A stretch of DNA of 7,592 bases from Rhodospirillales bacterium (GCA_026125865.1 JAHCKI010000110.1:1-7592), one strand, 5' to 3'. Counted from the stretch's first letter, positions 1 through 7,004 are shown. The notes: generated from the letters alone by a model not told the origin. A program made the numbers and translations.

Positions 1-1496
1 CCTTCGAGCATTCTGGTCGTGGCCACGAGGTCCTGCAATTCCTCGTGTACGCGCTTCAGCTCTTCCATCTTTTTCCGGTGCCTTTGAAGTCGCGCATCAC
101 CGACGAGTCCGATTTCGGCGCCCTTCGACGTCAATCTCTGATCGGCGTTGTCGGCCCGAAGGAATAACCGATACTCCGCCCGCGAGGTAAACATGCGGTA
201 GGGTTCGGTGACGCCAAGCGTAACCAAGTCGTCGACCATCACCCCGATGTATCCCTCCGCACGGTCAATGGTGAATGACCCGCCGCCGCCCGCGACCAAC
301 GCGGCGTTAGCGCCGGCGACCAAACCCTGTCCGGCGGCCTCCTCGTATCCGGTGGTGCCGTTGATCTGTCCCGCAAAAAATAATCTCGGAATTTTGTGGG
401 TTTCCAGCGTCGGCGACAGTTCGCGCGGATCGACGAAATCGTATTCGATGGCGTACCCGGGCCGCAGCATCGCGGCGTGCTCCAACCCCGGAATGGTCTT
501 CAATAGCGACAGCTGCACATCTTCGGGCAACGATGTTGAGATTCCGTTTGGATAGACGGTTTGGTCATCCAATCCTTCGGGTTCCAAAAAAATCTGATGG
601 CGCTGTCTTTCGGCAAAACGGACCACCTTGTCCTCGATGGACGGACAGTAGCGCGGCCCGATGCTTTCGATCTGTCCCGAGTATAGAGGCGCCCGATGCA
701 GATTGGCTCGGATCAAATCATGGGTCTGTTGCGTCGTGCCGGTGATGTGACACTCGACCTGCGGCGTGGCGATGGTTTCCGTCATGAACGAAAACGGGGT
801 AGGGGGGTGGTCTCCGGGTTGGACCTGCAGTCCATCCCAATGGATCGTACGCCCGTCAAGCCTGGGCGGCGTCCCGGTCTTGAGGCGTCCGACCCGGAAA
901 TTCAGCCGCCGCAGGGTGTCGGCAAGTGCAACCTCTTCCTTTTCTCCGAACCGGCCTCCCGGCGATTGTTTGTCGCCCACGTGCATCACGCCGCGGAGAA
1001 ATGTGCCGGCAGTCAAGACGATGGCGCCGCAGGTCAAGGTTTCGCCCGACGCCAGGACAACTCCCCTCGCCGCACCCGCCTTGTCCAGCACGATGTCGTG
1101 AACCGCCACTGCCCTTATGGTCAGTCCGCTTTGCTCGTTCAGCAACGCCCGCATGGCTTGTTTGTATTTTTTACGGTCGGCCTGCGCCCTCGGCCCGCGA
1201 ACTGCCGGTCCCTTGCTGCGATTAAGGATACGGAACTGTATGCCCGCTTGGTCAATGGCACGCGCCATCAGACCATCGAGCGCGTCAACCTCCCGAACGA
1301 GCTGGCCCTTGGCCAAACCGCCGATGGCGGGATTGCACGACATTTCGCCCAACGTGTCCAAGCGGTGCGTCACCAGGAGCGTTCGCGCCCCAAGGCGCGC
1401 TGCGGCTGCCGCGGCCTCGCATCCGGCATGTCCGCCACCGACCACGATAACATCCCAGGTTTCCGTGGAGGTGTTTGCTGCCGTCGTCATTTCCAT
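1..1496 (-). CDS. mnmG: tRNA uridine-5-carboxymethylaminomethyl modification enzyme MnmG (GidA), N-terminal part, cut by the left window edge
   Basis: FAD-dependent partner of MnmE. The complex adds the (carboxymethyl)aminomethyl group to C5 of the wobble uridine (U34) of certain tRNAs in the cytoplasm. The reading frame is open from ATG at 1496 to the left edge: 498 complete codons, with roughly the last 125 residues of a usual ~620-residue protein missing. My hand translation stays in frame throughout. The FAD-binding VGGGHAGCEAA lies near residues 19-29. Both GidA signatures are present: GPRYCPSIEDKVVRF near 280-294 and AGQINGTTGYEEAAGQG near 375-391. The two conserved family cysteines appear in SCNPAIGG (about 54) and RYCPS (about 284). 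The missing part is the C-terminal helical domain that contacts MnmE and tRNA. A second in-frame ATG at 1490 is an alternative start; neither has a strong Shine-Dalgarno. It lies 49 bases downstream of mnmE on the same strand, so co-transcription is likely. Identification is certain; only the start codon is open. Confidence 0.97.
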   Translation of the reverse strand, partial: MEMTTAANTSTETWDVIVVGGGHAGCEAAAAAARLGARTLLVTHRLDTLGEMSCNPAIGGLAKGQLVREVDALDGLMARAIDQAGIQFRILNRSKGPAVRGPRAQADRKKYKQAMRALLNEQSGLTIRAVAVHDIVLDKAGAARGVVLASGETLTCGAIVLTAGTFLRGVMHVGDKQSPGGRFGEKEEVALADTLRRLNFRVGRLKTGTPPRLDGRTIHWDGLQVQPGDHPPTPFSFMTETIATPQVECHITGTTQQTHDLIRANLHRAPLYSGQIESIGPRYCPSIEDKVVRFAERQRHQIFLEPEGLDDQTVYPNGISTSLPEDVQLSLLKTIPGLEHAAMLRPGYAIEYDFVDPRELSPTLETHKIPRLFFAGQINGTTGYEEAAGQGLVAGANAALVAGGGGSFTIDRAEGYIGVMVDDLVTLGVTEPYRMFTSRAEYRLFLRADNADQRLTSKGAEIGLVGDARLQRHRKKMEELKRVHEELQDLVATTRMLE

Positions 1497-1545
1497 CGTT
1501 TCGTCTTTACCACGGTTCAGTACCCTGCCCCACCCGTCGTGGGCT
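1497..1545 (-). other. mnmE-mnmG intercistronic spacer with a short GC-rich hairpin
   Basis: The 49-base gap contains a perfect 5-bp inverted repeat, CCCAC (1529-1533) and GTGGG (1539-1543), with a 5-base loop. No run of T follows it on the minus strand, so it does not read as an intrinsic terminator. Read-through from mnmE into mnmG is the simplest view. The hairpin could affect mRNA processing or the relative expression of the two genes, which is inference. It could also be chance in GC-rich DNA. Confidence 0.3.
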
Positions 1546-2877
1546 TCATTTTCCGATACAGAAATCGCGAAAGATCACGTCCAGGATGTCTTCGACGTCG
1601 ACCCTGCCGGTGATCCGCCCCAGGGCACGGATCGCCAGACGCATATCCTCGGCGATCAGTTCGATGTCCTCCACGTCTCGACTTCGTTGAAGTGCCTCGT
1701 GGCATTCCTCCAATGCGCGGCGATGTCGTATTCGCGTCAACACCGGTGTTTCGCCGACTTGAAAGCGCCGTGCTATCTTTTCCTGCAGCATCTCCAAGAG
1801 CCGGTCGACGCCGTCGCCGTTGCGCGCCGAAACGCCGAGAATTCCGTGACCATTCCACCGCAACGGCTCCCGTACTTGGTGCAAATCGCACTTGTTGACG
1901 ATTGCGATCGCGTCCTGATTGATCAGGGTCGCCGTTTCCCGGTCCACATTTGGCCATGTCGCGCCGTCAAAGACCACCAGCCTGACATCCGCGCTGCTCG
2001 CCGCCTTCATGCTCCGACGAACGCCTTCCGCCTCCACCTCCTCCTTCGTCTCGCGGAGCCCGGCGGTATCACTGACGGTGACTGGATATCCCGCCAAATC
2101 CATGTGGACCTCAACTACATCCCGTGTGGTTCCGGGCGTGTCCGAAACGATGGCCGCGTCCCGCCGAGCCAGTAGATTGAGCAACGTGCTCTTGCCGGCG
2201 TTTGGTGGACCAACGATCACTACCCGGATTCCTTCGCGAAGCCTTTCGCCGCGTCGATCGTCATTCAGGTGATGATCGATTTCCTGAATCAAGGCATCGA
2301 TTTCGCCGCTCACGCGACCCTCGATTTCGGCCGGCAAATCCTCATCGGAGAAATCGATAACGGCTTCCATATGGGCCAACGCCGCGAGCAATCGCGATCG
2401 CCAACCGTCGTACAGACTAGCCAATTCGCCTTGCATCTGGCGCAAGGCTTGCCGCAATTGCGCCTTGGTTTCGGCGCTGACGAGATCGGCCAATCCTTCG
2501 ACGGCGGTCAAATCCAACTTTCCGTTGTCGAATGCCCGACGTGTAAACTCGCCCGGCTCCGCTGGCCTCAGGCCGTCACAAGCCGCCAGTGCGCGCATTG
2601 TTTCGTCCACGACGGCCCGGCCACCATGTACGTACAACTCTACAACATCCTCGCCGGTAAAGCTCGCCGGCTTGGCGAACCTCACGACTAGGGCGTCGTC
2701 GATGGTGTCGCCGACGACATCCCGTATTTGACACCGCACCAACCGTCGCGGGGGCAGTTCCGCCCGGCCCGTCAGTCGGATCGCGGCGGCCGGCGCATTG
2801 GGGCCGGATATGCGGATTACACTAACTCCCGCGGGTCCCAGGCCTGAAGCCAGCGCGAAGATCGTCGCGGTATTCAT
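1546..2877 (-). CDS. mnmE: tRNA modification GTPase MnmE (TrmE)
   Basis: GTPase half of the MnmE-MnmG complex that modifies U34 of certain tRNAs; it also binds the folate one-carbon donor. The protein is complete at 443 residues, close to the usual ~450. The N-terminal folate-binding/dimerisation domain spans about 1-120 (starting MNTATIFALASG, with GEFTRRAFDNGKLDL at 109-123). A helical domain follows and is interrupted by the G domain at about 217-370. G motifs seen: P-loop GPPNAGKS 223-230, TPGTTRD 247-253 (G2 region), DTAG 270-273, NKCD 328-331 and a G5-like SAR 350-352. The C-terminal CIGK (440-443) carries the invariant catalytic-site cysteine of the family. The start is fixed by homology; upstream there is only a weak GAG next to the ATG, not a clear Shine-Dalgarno. 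It precedes mnmG in the usual order and follows the small DUF6489-like gene after 110 bases. Nothing looks damaged. Confidence 0.98.
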   Translation of the reverse strand: MNTATIFALASGLGPAGVSVIRISGPNAPAAAIRLTGRAELPPRRLVRCQIRDVVGDTIDDALVVRFAKPASFTGEDVVELYVHGGRAVVDETMRALAACDGLRPAEPGEFTRRAFDNGKLDLTAVEGLADLVSAETKAQLRQALRQMQGELASLYDGWRSRLLAALAHMEAVIDFSDEDLPAEIEGRVSGEIDALIQEIDHHLNDDRRGERLREGIRVVIVGPPNAGKSTLLNLLARRDAAIVSDTPGTTRDVVEVHMDLAGYPVTVSDTAGLRETKEEVEAEGVRRSMKAASSADVRLVVFDGATWPNVDRETATLINQDAIAIVNKCDLHQVREPLRWNGHGILGVSARNGDGVDRLLEMLQEKIARRFQVGETPVLTRIRHRRALEECHEALQRSRDVEDIELIAEDMRLAIRALGRITGRVDVEDILDVIFRDFCIGK

Positions 2878-2987
2878 CTCGGATTCGTAACAAATTTTTT
2901 CGGGTATTGTCGCTATTGCGATTTTCGCTGCCTTATTTTTTCCCCGCTGTCGCCGTGTGCCTGTGTGGGTCAGCGTTTCGATATTTC
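2878..2987 (-). promoter_or_regulatory. mnmE leader with three alternating TCGC/GCGA half-sites
   Basis: This is the 110-base gap between the end of the small DUF6489-like gene and the mnmE start. At 2910-2928 the plus strand reads TCGC-TATT-GCGA-TTT-TCGC, so the central GCGA could pair with either neighbour. The stems are only 4 bp. I see no convincing -35/-10 pair for mnmE and no stem followed by a T run that would end the upstream transcript. mnmE could therefore be read from its own weak promoter or from the upstream gene. A regulatory role is a guess. Confidence 0.2.
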
Positions 2988-3263
2988 CTATGGTTTGTCA
3001 CTGCTTCTTTCTTTTTCACCTTCACCGCGTCTCATCGCAGCGCCGACCCGCCCAATCAAGAAGTTCTGCCAAGTTTCCAGGCTTTGCAGCCCGGCTGGCA
3101 GCCATGTTTTGAAAATCGCATCGGGCTCCATTGCCGTCAGCGCCTTTCTCATGCGGTCCTCGATCTCATTCATCATCACCTGTTGCATGGGTTGCACGTC
3201 CGGCAGCCCCAGTAGAGTCCTCGCTTCTTCAGGAGTCATATCGACGTCGATGTTGATCTTCAT
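2988..3263 (-). CDS. small conserved protein of unknown function (DUF6489-like), 91 residues
   Basis: The function is unknown. The protein starts MKINIDVDMTPEEARTLLGLPDVQPMQ, an opening I recall from the alphaproteobacterial DUF6489 family; that family name is from memory and moderately sure. It has a short N-terminal strand, a TPEEAR helix start, then a mostly helical charged body (QQVMMNEIEDRMRKAL), and WLPAG and WQNFLIGRV near residues 60-82. The tail is very charged (RRGEGEKERSSDKP). No signal peptide, membrane segment or cysteine is seen. The frame is open further upstream to 3620, but that extension reads antisense into the yyaL coding region and looks random. The start at 3263 is supported by a strong Shine-Dalgarno, GGGAGG, 8 bases upstream. 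It lies upstream of mnmE on the same strand and divergent from the yyaL-like gene. A soluble cytoplasmic protein is likely; a regulatory or adaptor role is only one possibility. Confidence 0.85.
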   Translation of the reverse strand: MKINIDVDMTPEEARTLLGLPDVQPMQQVMMNEIEDRMRKALTAMEPDAIFKTWLPAGLQSLETWQNFLIGRVGAAMRRGEGEKERSSDKP

Positions 3264-3271
3264 GTTTTCGG

Positions 3272-3277
3272 CCTCCC
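3272..3277 (-). promoter_or_regulatory. strong Shine-Dalgarno (GGGAGG) that sets the start of the DUF6489-like gene
   Basis: On the minus strand GGGAGG is followed by 8 bases and then the ATG at 3263. It is the clearest ribosome binding site on the minus strand in this window. It favours the 91-residue start over the upstream in-frame ATG at 3620. Confidence 0.75.
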
Positions 3278-3358
3278 TTGAACCTATTTCATGCACGAGT
3301 CCAATGACTTCGTAATAGGCACAAACAAATTGAGGTTGTTGTTCAGGATTTCTGCAGC

Positions 3359-3387
3359 AAATTAAGCACGCGATTGCCTTGGTGCAA
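3359..3387 (-). promoter_or_regulatory. possible sigma70-type promoter for the DUF6489-like gene
   Basis: On the minus strand a -35-like TTGCAC (3387-3382) is followed by 17 bases and then TAATTT (3364-3359) at the -10 position. The -35 matches consensus well; the -10 only partly (3 of 6 bases). Placement about 95 bases before the ATG is reasonable. The -35 falls inside the inverted repeat listed separately, so a repressor bound there could block it. This is motif matching by eye. Confidence 0.3.
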
Positions 3388-3400
3388 CGTCCGTGTTGCA
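3383..3400. repeat. inverted repeat TGCAAC-N6-GTTGCA, possible operator in a divergent promoter region
   Basis: TGCAAC (3383-3388) and GTTGCA (3395-3400) are perfect 6-bp reverse complements separated by 6 bases. The right arm is also part of an 8-bp palindrome, GTTGCAAC (3395-3402). The element lies in the 180-base space between the divergent DUF6489-like and yyaL-like genes and overlaps a candidate -35. That size and symmetry fit a dimeric regulator site. No T run follows in either direction that would make it a terminator. The regulator is not identifiable from this window. Confidence 0.4.
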
Positions 3401-3443
3401 ACATTGCTGTGTTTTTACCGCGCCCCTGTCTTGAGTTTTTTTC

Positions 3444-5477
3444 ATGTCGATGAATCGTTTGTTGTCCGAGACCAGCCCATACCTCCTTCAACACAAGAAC
3501 AATCCGGTTCACTGGCGGCCATGGGGCGATGATGTTCTCGCCGATGCCCGTCGGTACAACAAACCGATTTTGCTGTCCGTGGGATACGCCGCATGCCACT
3601 GGTGTCATGTCATGGCTCACGAGAGCTTTGAAAACATTGATATCGCCGACTTGATGAACGACCTATTCATCAACGTAAAGGTCGATCGGGAGGAACGACC
3701 GGACATCGATACCATTTATCAATTGGCTCTCGCGCTCCTTGGCGAGCAGGGCGGTTGGCCGTTGACCATGTTTTTGGCGGCGGACGGCTCTCCGTTCTGG
3801 GGTGGAACCTATTTTCCCCCACGACCCCGCTATGGACGACCCGGTTTTCCCGATGTGCTGCGGACCGTCGCCGAGATCTATCGTGAAGACCCGAAGCGGG
3901 TTCATCAAAATGTCACCGCCATTCGGAACGGACTAAGCCGCATATCAATCCCCCTGGCCGGCCCCGGTTTGAATTTTGATATCGTCGAAGAGACGGCCGC
4001 GGATGCCGTTCGTCTCATCGATCCCATTCTCGGTGGAACACAAGGTGCACCGAAATTCCCGCAACCTCTCTTTTTCCGCTTTTTGTGGCGAGCGTATAAG
4101 CGTACGGGCAATGACGCATATCGGGAAGCCGTGTTAACCACCCTCACCCGCATGTGCCAGGGCGGTATCTATGACCATGTCGGTGGCGGTTTCGCGCGCT
4201 ACGCCACCGACGAGCACTGGCTCATTCCTCACTTTGAAAAGATGCTCTACGACAACGCCCTGCTCATCGACCTGCTGACGGAAGTGTGGTTGGACACGCA
4301 TGATCCGCTGTTTGAGCAACGCATTCGCGAAACCATCGACTGGATTGTCTCGGATCTAAAAGCTTCAGATGCCTCCGATACCGATCATGCCTTCGCCGCC
4401 GCCTTCGATGCCGACAGCGAGGGGGTGGAAGGCAAGTTCTATGTTTGGAGCGAGATCGAGATCGACGCCCTCCTTGCCGAGGACGCCGCCACTTTCAAGG
4501 CGGTCTACGACGTCACTCCGACCGGAAACTGGGAAGGTGCGACTATTCTTAATCGGGAGCATTCCGCCAAGCTTCTTTCGGATGTCGAGGAAAAAGCGTT
4601 TCAACGCAACCTTCAGGTCCTGCTTGCAGCTCGACGGCGCCGCGTTCCACCGCTTCGTGACGATAAGGTTCTCGCCGACTGGAACGGCCTGACGATTTCC
4701 GCCATGGCACGCGCGGCAGCTGTCTTTGATGAACCCAAATGGGTCCATAAGGCGGAAAGCGCTTTTACCTTCATCGCGCGTCATCTGGACGATGATGGGC
4801 GTTTGTTCCATTCCTGGTGCGCCGGTTCTGCGCGTCATCCCGCCGTGATCGACGACTATGCCGCGATGGCACTGGCCGCGTTGGCACTGTTCGAAACCAC
4901 CGGCCGACGCGATTACATCGATCGCGCCGAGCGTTGGGTCGCGATTGCGGATCGGCACTATTGGGATGCCGTTGACGGTGGCTATTTCTTGTCGGCGGAC
5001 GATACCCGTGACGTCATCGTGCGCGCCAAGACAATGACGGATCATGCGACGCCGTCGGGCAATACCACTATGCTGGAGGTGCTCGCGCGCTTATCTCATC
5101 TGACCGGCGATCCGACATACCGGGACCGCTGTGACATCTTAATCAAGTTGTTTTCCAGCAACAAACCACAATATCTTGTGTCACAACCTGGACTACTAAC
5201 CAATTTCGAGCTTCTTGAGCGCGCTGTTCAGATCGTGATCATCGGCGAGGCCGACAATGATCAGACGATCGCCCTGAAGCGCGCGGCTTTTCGCGCCGCC
5301 GAGCCGCTGAAAATCGTTTCGGTGTTTTCGCCGAATGATGCCCTGCCGCCGTCCCATCCCGCTCACGCGAAGGGACAGGTGGCAGACGAAGCAACGGCCT
5401 ATGTTTGCGTCGAATCCCGTTGCGGCCTTCCGGTTTCGACCCCTGAAGCCTTGAGTGAACAATTGACCCGGCAGTAG
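3444..5477 (+). CDS. YyaL/SPATA20-type protein: DUF255 thioredoxin-fold domain plus (alpha/alpha)6-barrel-like domain
   Basis: A 677-residue cytoplasmic protein of the widespread YyaL (bacteria) / SPATA20 (animal) family. The biochemical role of the family is not settled. The N-terminal thioredoxin-like domain (about 1-165) opens with NRLLSETSPYLLQHKNNPVHW and has a CxxC site, CHWC (51-54), then DREERPD (81-87), GGWPLTMF (103-110) and TYFPP (122-126). The rest resembles the six-hairpin glycosidase-like fold: GAPKFPQP (201-208), GGIYDHVGGGFARYATDEHWLIPHFEKMLYDN (240-271), FDADSEG (321-327), GKFYVWSEIE (330-339), DDKVLADWNGL (406-416), VIDDYA (468-473) and ATPSGN (535-540). The C-terminus has the usual paired cysteines, CVESRCGLPV (655-664). 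Length and motifs are those of an intact member. ATG at 3444 is used; an in-frame ATG at 3450 is equally possible, as no clear Shine-Dalgarno precedes either. First gene of a plus-strand cluster; the ogt-like gene starts 19 bases after its stop. Confidence 0.93.
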   Translation: MSMNRLLSETSPYLLQHKNNPVHWRPWGDDVLADARRYNKPILLSVGYAACHWCHVMAHESFENIDIADLMNDLFINVKVDREERPDIDTIYQLALALLGEQGGWPLTMFLAADGSPFWGGTYFPPRPRYGRPGFPDVLRTVAEIYREDPKRVHQNVTAIRNGLSRISIPLAGPGLNFDIVEETAADAVRLIDPILGGTQGAPKFPQPLFFRFLWRAYKRTGNDAYREAVLTTLTRMCQGGIYDHVGGGFARYATDEHWLIPHFEKMLYDNALLIDLLTEVWLDTHDPLFEQRIRETIDWIVSDLKASDASDTDHAFAAAFDADSEGVEGKFYVWSEIEIDALLAEDAATFKAVYDVTPTGNWEGATILNREHSAKLLSDVEEKAFQRNLQVLLAARRRRVPPLRDDKVLADWNGLTISAMARAAAVFDEPKWVHKAESAFTFIARHLDDDGRLFHSWCAGSARHPAVIDDYAAMALAALALFETTGRRDYIDRAERWVAIADRHYWDAVDGGYFLSADDTRDVIVRAKTMTDHATPSGNTTMLEVLARLSHLTGDPTYRDRCDILIKLFSSNKPQYLVSQPGLLTNFELLERAVQIVIIGEADNDQTIALKRAAFRAAEPLKIVSVFSPNDALPPSHPAHAKGQVADEATAYVCVESRCGLPVSTPEALSEQLTRQ

Positions 5478-5496
5478 ACTAAGAATCTGTTCCGGA

Positions 5497-6030
5497 ATGG
5501 ATCCTAAGCCGATGCTGGAATTGACCGCCGATACATTTCTTGGTCCATTGACGATCGTCGAAGACAATGGCGCCATCGTTCAACTATCCTGGCAAACAAC
5601 CCGCCACGACTCTTCGTCGACAAGGGCCGCGTCGCTGTTGTTGGGTCGGGCAAGGGATCAGCTTCGGTCATATTTCGAGGGCACACGCGAAGATTTCGAT
5701 TTGCCGCTCCGTACCCACGGAAGTTCTTTTGACCGCTCGGTGTGGGCGTGCCTTACCCACATCCCCTTCGGCACGGTCAAGACTTACGGCGAAGTCGCGG
5801 TCCTGGTCGGCACGTCACCGCGCGCCATCGGCGGTGCGTGCAAGCGGAACCCCATCGTTGTCGTCATACCCTGCCATCGTGTTGTCGGAGCCGATGGTCG
5901 CCTCACCGGCTATTCCGGCGGCAGAGGTCTTTCGACCAAGGAAGCCTTGCTGCGACATGAAGGCTCATGTTTCGAACATTTTGGCTCGCCAAAGGAAACG
6001 TTCACCCGGAAGGAAAGGTTTGGATCATGA
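5497..6030 (+). CDS. ogt: methylated-DNA--[protein]-cysteine S-methyltransferase (Ogt/MGMT type)
   Basis: Suicide DNA-repair protein that moves a methyl or alkyl group from O6-alkylguanine (and O4-alkylthymine) in DNA to its own cysteine. 177 residues. The active-site motif is IPCHRVV (124-130), with the acceptor Cys126 in the standard PCHRV context. Also seen: the helix-turn-helix stretch FGTVKTYGEVA (91-101), the arginine-finger region SPRAIGGACKRNP (107-119, Arg109 and Asn118 by position) and GYSGG (138-142). The N-terminal part (TFLGPLTIVEDNGAIVQLSW) matches the small N-terminal domain of Ogt-type proteins. There is no Ada regulatory domain. About 20 charged residues extend past the usual LLRHEG end; they overlap the ribosome binding site of the next gene. 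ATG at 5512 is an alternative start, as neither has a strong Shine-Dalgarno. Nineteen bases separate it from the yyaL-like gene, and its stop overlaps the next start, so an operon is likely. No Ada box was recognised. Confidence 0.95.
   Translation: MDPKPMLELTADTFLGPLTIVEDNGAIVQLSWQTTRHDSSSTRAASLLLGRARDQLRSYFEGTREDFDLPLRTHGSSFDRSVWACLTHIPFGTVKTYGEVAVLVGTSPRAIGGACKRNPIVVVIPCHRVVGADGRLTGYSGGRGLSTKEALLRHEGSCFEHFGSPKETFTRKERFGS
6008..6018 (+). promoter_or_regulatory. purine-rich Shine-Dalgarno inside the end of ogt, for the quinone oxidoreductase gene
   Basis: GGAAGGAAAGG ends 8 bases before the ATG at 6027. It lies within the last codons of ogt. It fixes the start of the next gene at 6027 rather than at an in-frame ATG at 5967, which would lie 60 bases inside ogt. 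It also fits translational coupling. Confidence 0.7.
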
Positions 6031-7004
6031 CGAACGCCATTCGCATTCACGAAACCGGTGGTCCGGATGTTCTGCGTTGGGAAACCGTTCCGGTGGGCGA
6101 GGTCGGACCCGATCAAATCCGCATCAAGCATTCCGCCATCGGTCTCAATTTCATCGACACCTACCACCGCACCGGACTGTATCCGCTTCCCGGTTTACCG
6201 GCCATTCTCGGCATGGAAGGCGCCGGTATCGTCGAAGACATCGGCAGTGATGTGGCTGATCTGGCGCCAGGTGATCGAGTAGCCTACGCCAGCGGACCGC
6301 CGGGGTCCTACGCCGAAGCCCGGATCATGCAGGCCAATCGCGTCGTCAAACTTCCGGACGGCATCAGCGAAGAAATGGCGGCGGCGATGATGCTCAAGGG
6401 CATGACCGCCGAATACCTGCTTCGCCGAACCTACCCGGTTCGCGCCGGTGACATCGTTCTCATTCACGCGATCAGTGGTGGTGTCGGGCAAATCGCGTGT
6501 CAATGGGCGAAACATCTCGGTGCCACCGTCATTGGTACTATCGGCACCGACGAAAAGGCCGACATGGCCCGCGCCAATGGCTGCGACTATCCGATCGTCT
6601 ACACTCGCGAGAACTTTGCCGACCGGGTTCGCGAGATCACCAATGGTCGCGGTGTTGCCGTTGTTTATGATTCCGTCGGCAAGGCGACGTTTGAGGGCTC
6701 GCTCGATTGCCTTCAGCCGCGAGGTATGATGGTCAGTTTCGGCAACGCCTCGGGACCCACGGGTCCGATCGATCCGCTGGTGCTTTCGGCCAAGGGTTCG
6801 TTGTTTCTGACGCGGCCGACGCTGATGACCTACACGGCCACGGTCGAGGACCTGCGCGCAAGCGCCCAGGCGCTATTCGATGTGGTCATGGCGGGCTATG
6901 TCAAAATCGACATCGGCCAACGGTACGCACTCGAGGACGCCGCGCAAGCCCATAGGGACCTGGAAGCCCGCAAGACAACCGGATCGACGCTTCTAATGCC
7001 CTGA
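6027..7004 (+). CDS. zinc-free NADPH:quinone oxidoreductase-like protein (MDR superfamily, QOR type)
   Basis: A 325-residue soluble reductase of the medium-chain dehydrogenase/reductase superfamily, QOR branch. Relatives use NADPH to reduce quinones or other electron-poor substrates by one electron; the real substrate here is not known. The N-terminal catalytic domain has GLNFIDTYHRTGLYP (39-53) and PAILGMEGAGIVEDIGSDV (58-76), both typical of QOR. The zinc-binding residues of alcohol dehydrogenases are absent. The Rossmann dinucleotide fold starts at about 142 with VLIHAISGGVGQIACQWAKHLGATVIGT; relatives usually read HAAAGGVG where this has HAISGGVG. The C-terminal QRYALEDAAQAHRDLEARKTTGSTLL (298-323) is the family ending. 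Its ATG overlaps the ogt stop as ATGA (6027-6030), with a good Shine-Dalgarno, so translation is probably coupled. It converges with rho across 36 bases. A broader quinone or enoyl reductase role cannot be excluded. Confidence 0.92.
   Translation: MTNAIRIHETGGPDVLRWETVPVGEVGPDQIRIKHSAIGLNFIDTYHRTGLYPLPGLPAILGMEGAGIVEDIGSDVADLAPGDRVAYASGPPGSYAEARIMQANRVVKLPDGISEEMAAAMMLKGMTAEYLLRRTYPVRAGDIVLIHAISGGVGQIACQWAKHLGATVIGTIGTDEKADMARANGCDYPIVYTRENFADRVREITNGRGVAVVYDSVGKATFEGSLDCLQPRGMMVSFGNASGPTGPIDPLVLSAKGSLFLTRPTLMTYTATVEDLRASAQALFDVVMAGYVKIDIGQRYALEDAAQAHRDLEARKTTGSTLLMP

Noticed and set aside
696..1613. 305-residue plus-strand open frame
   Set aside because: It lies antisense to mnmG, whose frame is continuous and shows both GidA signatures. 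The protein looks like low-complexity Arg/Pro/Gly-rich shadow translation and resembles no family I know.
1117..2175. 352-residue plus-strand open frame spanning the mnmG start and part of mnmE
   Set aside because: It is antisense to two certain genes and crosses their junction. Its composition is that of a shadow frame in GC-rich DNA.
2943..2976. CGCTG/CAGCG inverted repeat near the end of the DUF6489-like gene as a terminator
   Set aside because: The arms are 5 bp and the loop is over 20 bases, so a stable stem is unlikely. The following A-rich stretch on the minus strand is not a T run.
2988..3620. 210-residue version of the DUF6489-like protein starting at 3620
   Set aside because: The extra 119 residues would be read antisense to the start of the yyaL-like gene and look random. 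The internal ATG at 3263 has a strong Shine-Dalgarno and begins the family-like sequence.
4365..5045. 226-residue minus-strand open frame inside the yyaL-like gene
   Set aside because: It is antisense to conserved DUF255-family motifs such as DDKVLADWNGL and shows no recognisable domain.
5967..6026. Upstream in-frame start giving a 345-residue quinone oxidoreductase
   Set aside because: The extra 20 residues lie inside ogt and do not look like a QOR N-terminus. ATG at 6027 has the good Shine-Dalgarno and begins MTNAIRIHETGGPDVL, a normal family start.
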